A stretch of DNA of 36,954 nucleotides. Origin: Gammaproteobacteria bacterium (GTDB lineage Bacteria; Pseudomonadota; Gammaproteobacteria; Pseudomonadales; Pseudomonadaceae). Below, piece by piece: positions 22,935 to 32,225 of the stretch. The first letter of the stretch is position 1. Each line of letters opens with the position of its first letter. The position numbers and the translations under genes were made by a program. Below the pieces are notes generated by a model. It was not told where the DNA came from and made no database searches. It saw nothing but the letters and a program-made list of their open reading frames with translations. The DNA is taken from assembly GCA_023475025.1 (NCBI GenBank), contig JAMCWB010000024.1, positions 1-36,954 on the forward strand. The letters run 5' to 3'.

Positions 22935-23999
22935 ATGTTGATCAAGCGTCTCTGCCTTGTCACAACCTTGCTACTGAGCGTTGTCAGTGTCAGCAACAGC
23001 GCTTATGCCGAACCGAAAAAGTTTTCCCTGGCCTGGTCTATCTATGTTGGCTTTATGCCCTGGCAGTACCTGGATGAGAGCGGCATCATGGATAAGTGGG
23101 CCGACAAATACGGGATTGAAGTCGAACTGGTGCAGATCAATGACTATATCGAAGCCATCAACCTGTATACTGCCGGGCGCTTCGATGGCGCCACCATGAC
23201 CAATATGGATATGCTGACCATTCCCTCTGCGGCGGGTGTGGATACCACCGCGCTGATTGTCGGCGACTTTTCCAACGGCAATGACGCCGTAGTGCTGAAA
23301 AACCGCGAGCGGCTGGAGGATATTGCCGGGCTGGACGTGAACCTGCTCGAACTGTCTGTTTCCCACTACACATTGGCACGAGCACTGGATTCGGTGGGCC
23401 TCAGCGAGCGCGATGTGCGCGTGGTGAACACCTCGGATGTGGATATCGCCAATGCCTTCCTCGATAACCGTGTGCAGGCCGTTACCCTGTGGAACCCGCA
23501 ACTGGAAACCGTGATGCAGCACCCCGATGCGGTCAAGGTCTTTGACTCCACGCAGATTCCCGGTGAAATCCTCGATACCATGGGCGTCAATACCGCTACC
23601 CTTGCCGCCAACCCTGAACTGGGCAAGGCCGTTACCGGGGCCTGGTTCGAGGCCGCCAGCATTTACCTCTCCGACACACCCGAAGGCATTGCCGCCCGCG
23701 AGCTGATGGCAGCCGGCTCAGGCACGGATCTGGCCGGTTTCGAGCGCCAGCTTGATGCCACCTACCTGTTCCCTACCCCGCAGGCCAAACTTGAGTACCT
23801 GACCTCCGAACGCCTGACAGAAACCATGGACTTTGTTACCGCCTTCTCCTTTGAGCATGGACTGCTCGGCGACGGTGCGCCCTCGGCGGATGTGATCGGT
23901 ATTTCCATGCCGGATGGCTCTGTGTGGGGCAATCAGGATTTTGTGCGCATGCGCTTCAATCATGAGTTTGTGCAAATGGCCGCCGATGGCGAACTCTGA
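22935..23999 (+). CDS. Guanidine/urea-type ABC solute-binding protein (urea carboxylase region family)
   Basis: The 354-residue protein has a signal peptide (ending NSAYA, mature EPKKFSLAW) and is an NMT1/SsuA-like type II binding protein. The features LAWSIYVGFMPWQYLDESGI, KWADKYGIEVELVQINDYIE, NGNDAVVLKNRE, LLELSVSHYTLARAL and SFEHGLLGDGAPSADVIG follow the family annotated as the urea ABC transporter binding protein of urea-carboxylase regions. Many such 'urea carboxylases' have since been recognised as guanidine carboxylases. I choose the ATG at 22935 because GAGGAG lies eight to nine bases upstream; a frame from 22902 has no such site. The riboswitch makes guanidine or a relative the likely ligand. 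No permease, ATPase or carboxylase follows: a terminator and selO come next. Confidence 0.88.
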   Translation: MLIKRLCLVTTLLLSVVSVSNSAYAEPKKFSLAWSIYVGFMPWQYLDESGIMDKWADKYGIEVELVQINDYIEAINLYTAGRFDGATMTNMDMLTIPSAAGVDTTALIVGDFSNGNDAVVLKNRERLEDIAGLDVNLLELSVSHYTLARALDSVGLSERDVRVVNTSDVDIANAFLDNRVQAVTLWNPQLETVMQHPDAVKVFDSTQIPGEILDTMGVNTATLAANPELGKAVTGAWFEAASIYLSDTPEGIAARELMAAGSGTDLAGFERQLDATYLFPTPQAKLEYLTSERLTETMDFVTAFSFEHGLLGDGAPSADVIGISMPDGSVWGNQDFVRMRFNHEFVQMAADGEL

Positions 24000-24056
24000 A
24001 ACACCTTTGATGAGGGGTTAACTCGCCACAGAGTCAGCCGCGTCCGTTACACTGAA

Positions 24057-24089
24057 GGCTGGGTCAGCATTGCTGACTCGGCCTTTTTT
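24057..24089 (+). terminator. Rho-independent terminator after the guanidine-controlled binding protein
   Basis: GTCAGC-att-GCTGAC (24063-24077), extended by GGC/GCC, is followed by six T residues (24084-24089). It ends the binding-protein transcript before selO, whose ATG is only 17 bases further on. Confidence 0.75.
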
Positions 24090-24105
24090 GTTGTCGGAGC
24101 CGCTC

Positions 24106-25566
24106 ATGTGGAATCTGGAAAATACCTATGCCAGCCTGAATCCTGGGCTCTATGCCCGACAGGCACCAACACCAGTCAGCGAGCCACACTGGGTACTGAC
24201 CAACCCGGCGCTGGCCGAGAGCCTGGGACTGGACCCGACCGCACTGCAGGGCGATCAACTGCTGGCCATCTGTGCCGGTAATGCCTTGCCGCCGGGCAGT
24301 GTGCCTTTGGCGCAGGCCTATGCCGGTCACCAGTTCGGCAACTTCACCATCCTCGGCGATGGCCGTGCAGTATTGCTTGGCGAACAACGCACGCCGAGCG
24401 GAGACCTTTTTGATATCCAGCTCAAAGGCTCAGGACCAACACCCTTTTCCCGCAGCGGCGATGGCCGCGCTACCCTGGGCGCCATGCTGCGTGAATTTAT
24501 CATCAGTGAAGCCCTGCACGGTCTGGGCATTGCTACCACCCGCAGCCTGGCGGTGATCGCTAGCGGCGAAACCGTCTATCGCCAACACGCCGAACCCGGT
24601 GCAGTGCTGGTGCGCACCGCTGCCAGCCATATCCGCGTAGGGACCTTTGAATATGCTATTCGCCAGGGCGGCGCCGAACGGGTGCGCGAACTGGCTGACT
24701 ATTGTATTGATCGCCACTACCCGGACTGCCGTCAGGCCGACAACCGCTACCTTGCCCTGCTGGATGCCGTTATCCAGCGCCAGGCAAATCTGATCGCCCA
24801 GTGGATGCAGGTCGGCTTTATCCACGGCGTGATGAACACGGACAATATGACCCTGTGCGGCGAAAGCATCGATTTCGGCCCCTGCGCCTTTATGGATGAG
24901 TACGCCGCGGCGACGGTTTACAGCTCGATCGACCGGCAAGGGCGTTACGCCTATAACAACCAGCCGGCGATCGGGCAGTGGAACCTGGCCCGTTTGGCTG
25001 AATGTCTGCTACCGCTGCTGGCCGAAGAACAGGCAACAGCCATCAGCCTGGCGCAGGACGCACTCGGCAGCTATGTCGACAGTTATCAACACGCCTGGCT
25101 GCAAGGCATGGGACGTAAACTCGGCCTGAGCAACGCAAGCTCTGAAGATCGCCCCTTGGTCGAGGACTGGCTGACCCTGCTGGAGCAGCATAAGGCCGAC
25201 TTCACCAACAGCTTTCGTGCGCTGGCCGGCGATGCCGACAGCCTGGCCGAATTACCAGCACAACCGCTGTTCGACCAGCCGGCATTCAGCCAGTGGCGGC
25301 AACGCTGGCAGGCGCGACTGGCAGCGCAGGCGCTGGATCAGACCGCAGTGACCGCTGTTATGCAGGCACACAACCCGCAAGTCATTGCGCGTAATCATCA
25401 GGTTGAACGCGCACTGCAGGCCGCCAGCCAGTCGGGTGACCTGCAACCGTGCAACCAGTTACTCAGCCACTTGCGCCAGCCTTTCAGCAGCAACGCTGGC
25501 ATGGCGAACTACTGTTTGCCGCCCCGGGCTGAAGAACGGGTACAGGCAACCTTCTGCGGTACCTGA
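24106..25566 (+). CDS. selO: Protein adenylyltransferase SelO (YdiU)
   Basis: SelO is a pseudokinase-fold enzyme that transfers AMP to protein hydroxyls, linked to redox control. The 486-residue product shows AQAYAGHQFGNFTILGDGRA, the nucleotide-binding LKGSGPTPFSRSGDGRATLG, HGVMNTDNMTLCG and the metal-binding IDFGPCAFMDEY. The C-terminus ends TFCGT with Cys in place of selenocysteine, as in bacterial members. I choose the ATG at 24106 because family proteins begin directly with 'M--L-F-N-YA-L-P-LY'. A frame from 24070 would read through the terminator. All expected motifs are present and the length is normal. Confidence 0.93.
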   Translation: MWNLENTYASLNPGLYARQAPTPVSEPHWVLTNPALAESLGLDPTALQGDQLLAICAGNALPPGSVPLAQAYAGHQFGNFTILGDGRAVLLGEQRTPSGDLFDIQLKGSGPTPFSRSGDGRATLGAMLREFIISEALHGLGIATTRSLAVIASGETVYRQHAEPGAVLVRTAASHIRVGTFEYAIRQGGAERVRELADYCIDRHYPDCRQADNRYLALLDAVIQRQANLIAQWMQVGFIHGVMNTDNMTLCGESIDFGPCAFMDEYAAATVYSSIDRQGRYAYNNQPAIGQWNLARLAECLLPLLAEEQATAISLAQDALGSYVDSYQHAWLQGMGRKLGLSNASSEDRPLVEDWLTLLEQHKADFTNSFRALAGDADSLAELPAQPLFDQPAFSQWRQRWQARLAAQALDQTAVTAVMQAHNPQVIARNHQVERALQAASQSGDLQPCNQLLSHLRQPFSSNAGMANYCLPPRAEERVQATFCGT

Positions 25567-25597
25567 AACAGCCCCCTGGCCAAATACCGAGGCGACG

Positions 25598-27484
25598 ATG
25601 CAGATCGAACTGATTGAAATCCGTGACCACCTGAGCCGCTTTCCGCCCTTCGAACAGTTGCCGGAAGAGACACTGGAACAGATCGCCAGTCAGGTGGAAA
25701 TCAGCTACTTTCAGGCCGGCAGCCAGATTCTCAGTTTTGATCAGCCGATCCAGCAGCTGCATTACGTGCGCAGCGGCGCCGTCGAGGTCTATCGCCGCAA
25801 TGGCGAGCTTTACAACCGACTCAGCGAAGGCGATATCTTCGGACACTTTGGTCTGCTGCGCAGCAATCGGGTGCGCTTCCCGGCCAAGGCGCTGGAAGAC
25901 TGCCTGATCTATCTGCTGCCAGACAGTCTGTTTCACCAGCTGTGTGATCAGTTCGACAGCTTTGCTGACTTTGTCGAGGCGGAGGGGCAAAGCCGCCTGC
26001 AAAAAGCCGTCGCCGCTCAGGACCAGGCCGCCGAACGCATGCAGGTGCGGGTCAGCAAGCTGCTCAGCCGCCGGGCCGTCAGCGTATTGGCCAGCGACAC
26101 TGTGCAGACCGGTGCGCAAACCATGAGTGAGGCGGGCGTTTCATCGTTACTGGTGATGGAGGGAGCGGCCGGTGAGCCACATGCAGCCAATATGGTCGGT
26201 ATTATCACCGACCGTGACTTTCGCAACCGGGTGATCGCCGCTGGCCTTGGCTATGACACCCCGATCAGTCAGGTGATGACCGCCAACCCCATCACTCTGC
26301 AGGGCACTGACTCCGTTTTCGATGCCATGCTGACCATGCTGCGCTCGAATATTCACCACCTGCCGATCATGCATCGTCAGCGTCCGCTCGGAGTTATCAG
26401 CCTGGCCGACATCACCCGCTTTGAAACCCAGAGCAGCCTCTATCTGGTCAATAATATCTTCAACTGTCAGTCTGCCAATGAGTTGCAACGCTTGCTGCCC
26501 GATGTCCGCGCCACCTTTGCCCGCCTGGTCAAGGAGGGCGCCACCGCAGACATGATAGGCCGCACCATGTCGAGCATCGGGCGCAACTTTACCCAGCGAC
26601 TGATCGAGCTGGCAGAGGCCGACCTGGGGCCACCGCCGGTGCCTTACTGCTTTATGGCACTGGGTTCGATGGCGCGGGATGAGCAGTTGATCGTGACCGA
26701 CCAGGACAATGCCCTGGTGCTGGATGACCGCTTTGACCCGGCGCTGCACGACGCCTACTTCCTGCAATTGGCAACCCGCGTCAGCGATGGCCTGGCTGCC
26801 TGCGGCTACAGCTATTGCAAGGGCGGCATCATGGCCACCAACCCGGATTGGCGGCAGCCGCTCAGTGTCTGGCAGGGCTATTTTCGCCAATGGATCGCCC
26901 GGCCCAACCCGCAGACCCTGCTCAATAGCTGCATCTTCTTTGACCTCGACGCGGTACACGGTGAAGCCGAGCTGGTTTTCCAGCTGCAGCAACAGGTGGC
27001 GGAGCAAGCCAGCCAGACACCCGCTTTCCTCGCCAGCATGGCGCGCAACGCCCTCAACCGCACCCCACCACTGGGCTTTTTCCGTACCTTCGTGATGGAA
27101 AAGGATGGCAAACAAAACAACATCATCAACCTCAAGGGCCGCGGCACCGCGCCCTTGACCGACCTGATCCGCGTGCATGCCCTGGCCTGCGGCTCCACCG
27201 CCCAGAACAGCAATGAACGCCTGGATGCGATCGGTCAGACCAAGCTGTTGACCAGTGAGGCGATCGAAGGCTTGCGAGTGGCACTGGAGTTTCTCTCCAG
27301 CGTGCGTATCCGCCATCAGGCCTGGCAACTGGAGCAGGAGGCAGAGCCAGACAACTACATCGAACCGGAAGCACTGACCCCAACCCAGCGACACAGTCTG
27401 AAAGAAGCCTTTCAGGTGCTCAGCAATGCACAGAAATTCCTGCGTTTCCGTTACCCCTCTGGCGGCGTCGAGCGTTCCTTGTGA
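25598..27484 (+). CDS. cNMP-binding, CBS-pair and DUF294 nucleotidyltransferase-type signalling protein
   Basis: The 628-residue cytoplasmic protein has four parts. A cyclic-nucleotide-binding-like domain (about 10-130) contains SGAVEVYRRNGELYNRLSEG. A CBS pair (about 150-275) contains GIITDRDFRNRVI and HHLPIMHRQRPLGVISLADI. The DUF294 putative nucleotidyltransferase domain (about 300-430) has MALGSMARDEQLIVTDQDNA, resembling the GlnD/GlnE catalytic motif. The DUF294 C-terminal domain follows. The ATG at 25598 with a nearby AGG is preferred; the frame is open further upstream inside selO. It overlaps the next gene by four bases (GTGA). In pseudomonads this pair often accompanies acetate permease genes, which are not seen here. 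Ligand and target are unknown. Confidence 0.88.
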   Translation: MQIELIEIRDHLSRFPPFEQLPEETLEQIASQVEISYFQAGSQILSFDQPIQQLHYVRSGAVEVYRRNGELYNRLSEGDIFGHFGLLRSNRVRFPAKALEDCLIYLLPDSLFHQLCDQFDSFADFVEAEGQSRLQKAVAAQDQAAERMQVRVSKLLSRRAVSVLASDTVQTGAQTMSEAGVSSLLVMEGAAGEPHAANMVGIITDRDFRNRVIAAGLGYDTPISQVMTANPITLQGTDSVFDAMLTMLRSNIHHLPIMHRQRPLGVISLADITRFETQSSLYLVNNIFNCQSANELQRLLPDVRATFARLVKEGATADMIGRTMSSIGRNFTQRLIELAEADLGPPPVPYCFMALGSMARDEQLIVTDQDNALVLDDRFDPALHDAYFLQLATRVSDGLAACGYSYCKGGIMATNPDWRQPLSVWQGYFRQWIARPNPQTLLNSCIFFDLDAVHGEAELVFQLQQQVAEQASQTPAFLASMARNALNRTPPLGFFRTFVMEKDGKQNNIINLKGRGTAPLTDLIRVHALACGSTAQNSNERLDAIGQTKLLTSEAIEGLRVALEFLSSVRIRHQAWQLEQEAEPDNYIEPEALTPTQRHSLKEAFQVLSNAQKFLRFRYPSGGVERSL

Positions 27485-28188
27485 CTAACCAAAGCCAACC
27501 CACGGACTGGCCAGCGCTGATGGCAGCCCACGCCACCCATGCGCGTGAGCCCGCATTGGCTGACTACTACCGTGCCTTTGACCTGAACCCGGATACCCCG
27601 CTGCAGGACATACCTCTGGTGGCGCTGGATATTGAAACCACCGGGCTGGACCCAACCCGCGATGCCATTGTCAGCATCGGTCTGGTCAGCTGCAGCAGCC
27701 GTCAGGTGCGCTGCGCCGAGCACTGGTATCAGGTGGTACGACCCCGGCACCTGAGTATCGACAGCATTCCCCTGCACCGCATCACCCACGCCGAAGTGCG
27801 CCATGCGCCCCCCCTGGTCGAGGTCCTGCCAACTCTGTTGCAGCACTTGCAGGGTAAGGTTGCGCTGGTGCATTACCACCCGATCGAGCGCGAATTTCTC
27901 AGTCACGCAGTCAAACAGGTATTCGGCCAGTCCCTGTACTTCCCCTTGCTCGATACCATGCAGCTGGAGGCACGCAAGCATCCAAGGCAACAACGCAGCT
28001 GGCTTGACAGGTTACGCGGCAAGCGCCCTGTGTCATTGCGCCTGGCCGACTGCCGGGCGCGCTATAACCTGCCGGCCTACCAGCCGCATCATGCCTTGAC
28101 CGATGCCATCGCCACGGCGGAATTGTTGCAAGCGCAGTGCTGCGGGCACATTGATGCCAGCCGCCCGATCAGCGAGTTCTGGTTCTGA
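27481..28188 (+). CDS. DnaQ-like DEDDh 3'-5' exonuclease
   Basis: The 235-residue product belongs to the DEDDh exonuclease family. Exo I is LVALDIETTGLDP with Asp50 and Glu52; Exo II surrounds VALVHYHPIEREFL; Exo III is HHALTDAIATAELL, with the His and Asp of the active site. An N-terminal extension of about 45 residues precedes the domain. The start is a GTG at 27481 that overlaps the preceding stop as GTGA, so the two proteins are made together. A similar DUF294-exonuclease pair is common in Pseudomonas; the shared role is unknown. Confidence 0.88.
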   Translation: MTNQSQPTDWPALMAAHATHAREPALADYYRAFDLNPDTPLQDIPLVALDIETTGLDPTRDAIVSIGLVSCSSRQVRCAEHWYQVVRPRHLSIDSIPLHRITHAEVRHAPPLVEVLPTLLQHLQGKVALVHYHPIEREFLSHAVKQVFGQSLYFPLLDTMQLEARKHPRQQRSWLDRLRGKRPVSLRLADCRARYNLPAYQPHHALTDAIATAELLQAQCCGHIDASRPISEFWF

Positions 28189-28195
28189 ACGCAAA

Positions 28196-28225
28196 CGGGG
28201 CGCTATGGTTACCCATAACGCCCCG
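28196..28225. terminator. Hairpin terminator between the exonuclease and the BCCT gene
   Basis: CGGGGCGcTATGG and CCATAaCGCCCCG form a 13-bp stem with one mismatch and a TTAC loop. A T-rich tract (TTTGCGTT) follows on the minus strand, so it mainly serves the BCCT gene. It lies between two convergent genes and may act in both directions. Confidence 0.65.
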
Positions 28226-28246
28226 CTGTTGACCGCAGTTTGCTAC

Positions 28247-29911
28247 TTAACGGGGCTCGCTCATCAAGCCCTTGACGATGGCAATACAGCCCACCAGCAG
28301 CACAATGGTAAAGGGCAAGCCGGTAGATACCGCCATGGCTTGCAGGGCAACCAGACCGCCACCGAGCAAGAGCGCTATCGCAATTACCCCTTCGATAATG
28401 ACCCAGAACACCCGCTGCGGAACCGGTGCGTTGACCTTGCCGCCGGCGGTGATGGTGTCGATGACCAGCGAACCGGAATCCGACGAGGTGATAAAGAACA
28501 CGATCACCAGGATGATACCGATAAAGGAGGTAATTGCCGCCAGTGGCAACTCTGCCAGCATGGCGAACAGCTGGATTTCCAACGCGGCCTCTTGCACACC
28601 GACAAAACCACCGAGGAACTGGCTGATCGCGGTACCGCCAAAGGTAGACATCCACAACACCGAAACCAGCGAAGGCACCAGCAATACGGCAATCAGGAAC
28701 TCACGCACGGTACGGCCACGGCTGACGCGGGCGATAAACATACCGACGAAGGGTGACCAGCTGATCCACCAGGCCCAGTAGAAGGCAGTCCAGCCCTGGC
28801 TGAAGTTGGCATCGTCACGACCAACCGGATTCGACAACGCCGGCAGGTATTGCAGATACGCGCCAAGGTTGCTGAAGAAACCGGTCAGGATGGCAATCGT
28901 CGGTCCAACAATAATGACAAAGGCCAACAACAGAAACGCCAGCGTCATATTGACCTGGGATAAGCGCTTGACGCCCTTTTCCAGGCCGGCCAACACCGAG
29001 AGCATGGCGATCAGGGTAATCCCGATAATCAGCAGCACCATGCTGGCATTACCGCCACCGATGTTGAACAGGTAATTGATCCCGCCGGCTGCCTGCTGCG
29101 CGCCCAGCCCCAAAGAGGTAGCCAGACCGAACAGGGTGGCAAATACCGCCAGGATGTCGATCACATGACCCGGCCAGCCCCATACGCGCTCACCCAGCAA
29201 GGGGTAGAAAATCGAGCGAATGCTCAGCGGCAGGCCCTTGTTGAAGGAAAACAGCGCCAGGGCCAGGGCCACGATGGCGTAAATAGCCCAGGGGTGCAGC
29301 CCCCAATGGAATATGGTGGCTGCCATGCCCAGGCGAGCGGCCGCAGCGGCATCGCCCTCGGCGCCAGCCAGCGGCGACCAGTCGATGCGCACACCGGCTT
29401 CACCGATAATGGTTCCGCCCATGGCCGCCGAAAAATGCCCCATGGGCTCGGCAACGCCATAGAACATCAGGCCAATCCCCATACCGGCGGCAAACAGCAT
29501 GGAAAACCAACCAAGATAGGAATAGTCCGGCTTGGCATTCATCCCCCCCAGGCGGACCTTGCCCAGCGGGCTAAAAATCAGCACCACACAGAGCAGCACG
29601 AAAATATTCGCCGCACTGATGAAGAACCAGGCCAGATTACCGGTCAGCCAGTCACGAACCGCAGTAAAGATCGGCGCTACTTCATTCTGCAAGGCCAGCG
29701 TCAGAATCACGAAAAGCAGCGTTGTGACCGCCGAAATAGTGAATACCTTGCCGTGAATATCCAGCGCGATGGAAAACTGCCCCTTGATATTGTCTTGCCC
29801 GATCACATAGTCCGTGTCGATCAGGTTGGTCTCGCCAGAGGGGGCCGGAATCGATGGTCCGGCGTCATGGAGCGAGTCCTCGGTGACGGGTTTATGGGGT
29901 TCGTTACCCAT
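28247..29911 (-). CDS. BCCT-family betaine/carnitine/choline-type transporter
   Basis: The 554-residue inner-membrane carrier has about twelve hydrophobic segments and the BCCT signatures: MLFAAGMGIGLMFYGVAEP, the segment TAFYWAWWISWSPFVGMFIA near 380 with the conserved Trp cluster, and VFFITSSDSGSLVIDT. The N-terminal tail of about 50 residues is hydrophilic and acidic. BCCT carriers import compatible solutes with sodium or protons, which suits a halotolerant organism. Choline, betaine or ectoine cannot be separated from sequence. The C-terminus is short (ends MSEPR), unlike osmosensing BetP with its long basic tail, so osmotic activation of this kind is unlikely. Confidence 0.9.
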   Translation of the reverse strand: MGNEPHKPVTEDSLHDAGPSIPAPSGETNLIDTDYVIGQDNIKGQFSIALDIHGKVFTISAVTTLLFVILTLALQNEVAPIFTAVRDWLTGNLAWFFISAANIFVLLCVVLIFSPLGKVRLGGMNAKPDYSYLGWFSMLFAAGMGIGLMFYGVAEPMGHFSAAMGGTIIGEAGVRIDWSPLAGAEGDAAAAARLGMAATIFHWGLHPWAIYAIVALALALFSFNKGLPLSIRSIFYPLLGERVWGWPGHVIDILAVFATLFGLATSLGLGAQQAAGGINYLFNIGGGNASMVLLIIGITLIAMLSVLAGLEKGVKRLSQVNMTLAFLLLAFVIIVGPTIAILTGFFSNLGAYLQYLPALSNPVGRDDANFSQGWTAFYWAWWISWSPFVGMFIARVSRGRTVREFLIAVLLVPSLVSVLWMSTFGGTAISQFLGGFVGVQEAALEIQLFAMLAELPLAAITSFIGIILVIVFFITSSDSGSLVIDTITAGGKVNAPVPQRVFWVIIEGVIAIALLLGGGLVALQAMAVSTGLPFTIVLLVGCIAIVKGLMSEPR

Positions 29912-30142
29912 GGGTTGTGCTCCCTAGCAGAGGTTCAGCCTGCTCGCAGACTGATTGGATGATGGGTTGCTTGGTCAGGCGACAGAAGGCCCGGCAACGC
30001 TTCTAGTGAAACTGGCCGCTGGCCAGCGTGCTGTTATTATGGGAAGCAAAGTGCGATTAAGCAAAAAATACAGGCAAAAAATTGCTACAGCCGCAGGATG
30101 ACAGCAGCCAGAAATTAACGTCAGGGGCAGCGGGAAAAAGTA

Positions 30143-30331
30143 TCAATTGGCTGATTGCAAGATTGCCACGACATCACGCTTGCTCAAGCCATAAGACTTG
30201 ATCAGCGACTTGAGTTCATCATTGAAAGCCAGTTCAGCGTTCAACTGATCATCCTGCTTGAGGGTTTCCAACTGGGCCAGTTGCTCAGCCAACTGACGTT
30301 CGATAGCACGAAAATCTGCAAGTTTGGACAT
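30143..30331 (-). CDS. MvaU/MvaT-like H-NS family protein lacking the DNA-binding domain
   Basis: The 62-residue product matches the N-terminal oligomerisation half of the Pseudomonas H-NS-type silencers MvaU and MvaT: MSKLADFRAIERQLAEQLAQ, then LETLKQDDQL and SYGLSKRDVVAIL. MvaT proteins have about 120 residues; the C-terminal AT-pincer domain ('YKNPHTGE---TKGGNH') is absent, and I see no remnant of it in any frame downstream. I choose the ATG at 30331 because AGGAA lies five bases upstream and MvaU begins 'MSKLAEFR'. It could co-oligomerise with full-length MvaT/MvaU and weaken silencing, as truncated H-NS proteins do in enterobacteria. Simple gene truncation is the alternative. Confidence 0.7.
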   Translation of the reverse strand: MSKLADFRAIERQLAEQLAQLETLKQDDQLNAELAFNDELKSLIKSYGLSKRDVVAILQSAN

Positions 30332-30445
30332 GCGATTCCTACACACGGTGAAATAGAAGAAGTCGAGCAGATTATTCTACCGCACAACACCAGGCAACTA
30401 TGCTGTGTGCATATAACAGCCGACAAATAGCCAAAAAGGATATTT

Positions 30446-32167
30446 ATGACCCGATGCTGGCTTCTGTGCTTGCCACTGCTGGCCCTGCTCAGTGCCTGCA
30501 GCGGCAGCGACCCGGCCACCGACGCACCCGTGGTGCAAACTCAGGCGGAGCGCGAAGCCCCGCAGCATATGATCAGTGCGCCCCACCCACTGGCGGCTGA
30601 GGCCGGGCGCGACATGCTGCGTCAGGGTGGTAGCGCGGTAGATGCGGCGATTGCCGCCAAACTGGTACTGGGGCTGGTTGAGGCGCCGGAGACGGGCATT
30701 GGTGGCGGGGGCTTTATGCTCCTGCATGACGCCAGCCAGAAACGCACCCGCTTTTACGACGGTCGTGAAACCGCTCCCCAGGCTGCCGGTGCCGATCGCT
30801 TCCGCTGGGCCGGCATGAACAAACCCTTTATTCTGGCCATGACCGGCAGTGACTCGGTTGGCGTACCCGGCATGCTCGCACTGATGGCAAAGGCCCATGC
30901 CGAACATGGCCAGTTACCCTGGGCAAGCCTGTTTGCACCAGCCATGGAACTGGCTGAGCAAGGCGTTGCCATGCCGCCTCGCCTTCAGCGGCAGATCAAG
31001 GAAGACTGGTCACTCCGTCTGTTTGCCGACACCCGCCAGTATTTCCGCCGCCAGGCCGCCGAAGAACCACCCCGATTACATAATCCGGAGCTGGCCGCGA
31101 CCTTGCGACAACTGGCCGATGAAGGTAGCGGCAGTTTTTACCACGGCGTGATTGGCGAGCAATTTCTGCAGCGGGTACATGAGGCGCGCTGGGGCCGGGG
31201 CGATATGCAGCCTGGCGACTTGCATGATTACACCGCCATCGAGCGCCCGCCCGTCTGCGCGGGCTACCGGCAGTGGACACTGTGTGGCCCACCCCCGCCT
31301 TCCTCCGGCGGGCTTGCAGTGCTGCAGATCCTCGGCATACTGGAACACTTCCCCATGGCCGAACTGGCGCCGGATGATACGCAAACCTGGCACCTGATTG
31401 CCGAAGCCAGCCGCCTGGCTTTCGCCGACCGCGAGTATTATGTGGGGGATCCGGACTTTGTTGATGTTCCTCTGCAGGCGCTGCTGCAGCCTGACTATCT
31501 GGCCCAACGCGCCGCCCTGATCAACCCGCAGCGGGCGATGGATGCTCCCGCTCCCGGCATTGCCGGCGCCACCGCGGAACACCCCGATGCCGAGTTACCA
31601 GCGCCGGAGCCGGAACACGGCACCTCGCACCTGAGCGTGGTCGATAGCGCCGGTAACCTGGTCGCCTTTACCGGCTCCAACGAGGCCCCCTTTGGCAGTC
31701 GTATGCTCAGTCAGGGCTTTGTGCTCAACAGCCAGCTGACCGATTTCAATTTCGATCCGCGCCTGGATGATCGCGAACACCCGAATGCGGTGGCCGCTGG
31801 CAAGCGCCCGCGCAGCTCAATGTCGCCCTTCATTGTCTACGACGCCGAGGGCGAGCCCTTCATGGTGCTCGGCTCGCGGGGTGGCAGCCGGATTATCGGC
31901 TATGTGGTAAAAAGCCTGATCGCCACCCTCGACTGGGAGATGGAACTGGCCGAGGCCCTGGCCATGCCGAATATAGTGGAGCGCCGGCTTGGGGTAGAAC
32001 TGGAAGCCGACACCTGGCTGGCCGATCACGCTGAAGCCTTGCAAGCCCTGGGCCACCGGGTGCGCCTGGAGCCCATGACCAGCGGTGTGCATGTCATTCA
32101 GCGTATACCCAGCGGTTGGCGCGGCGCCGCAGACCCGAGACTGGATGGCGCAGTACTCGGCGACTGA
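30446..32167 (+). CDS. ggt: Gamma-glutamyltransferase (glutathione hydrolase)
   Basis: GGT removes or transfers gamma-glutamyl groups from glutathione and related amides in the periplasm. The 573-residue protein has a lipoprotein-type signal (LLALLSACSGS). The large subunit shows GRDMLRQGGSAVDAAIAAKL and ETGIGGGGFMLLHD. The self-processing and nucleophile Thr is in HGTSHLSVVDSAGN, followed by PFGSRMLSQGFVLNSQ and the substrate-site SMSPFIV and SRGGSRI. All are present. A lipobox is less common than a plain signal peptide in this family. The gene is followed 58 bases later by the amidoligase gene, suggesting a common gamma-glutamyl theme. Confidence 0.92.
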   Translation: MTRCWLLCLPLLALLSACSGSDPATDAPVVQTQAEREAPQHMISAPHPLAAEAGRDMLRQGGSAVDAAIAAKLVLGLVEAPETGIGGGGFMLLHDASQKRTRFYDGRETAPQAAGADRFRWAGMNKPFILAMTGSDSVGVPGMLALMAKAHAEHGQLPWASLFAPAMELAEQGVAMPPRLQRQIKEDWSLRLFADTRQYFRRQAAEEPPRLHNPELAATLRQLADEGSGSFYHGVIGEQFLQRVHEARWGRGDMQPGDLHDYTAIERPPVCAGYRQWTLCGPPPPSSGGLAVLQILGILEHFPMAELAPDDTQTWHLIAEASRLAFADREYYVGDPDFVDVPLQALLQPDYLAQRAALINPQRAMDAPAPGIAGATAEHPDAELPAPEPEHGTSHLSVVDSAGNLVAFTGSNEAPFGSRMLSQGFVLNSQLTDFNFDPRLDDREHPNAVAAGKRPRSSMSPFIVYDAEGEPFMVLGSRGGSRIIGYVVKSLIATLDWEMELAEALAMPNIVERRLGVELEADTWLADHAEALQALGHRVRLEPMTSGVHVIQRIPSGWRGAADPRLDGAVLGD

Positions 32168-32225
32168 CACCGGGCAGACACCTCGATATGTTAGGATCAA
32201 TGCATCATTCTTGAAGGGATTGTCC

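Noticed and set aside
26147..27394. 415-codon open frame on the minus strand
   Set aside because: It is antisense to the DUF294/CBS gene, whose domains are clear on the plus strand. The protein is low in structure-like patterns and has no recognisable motif.
29165..29962. 265-codon open frame on the plus strand
   Set aside because: It is antisense to the BCCT carrier and rich in Gln, His and Arg without any domain.
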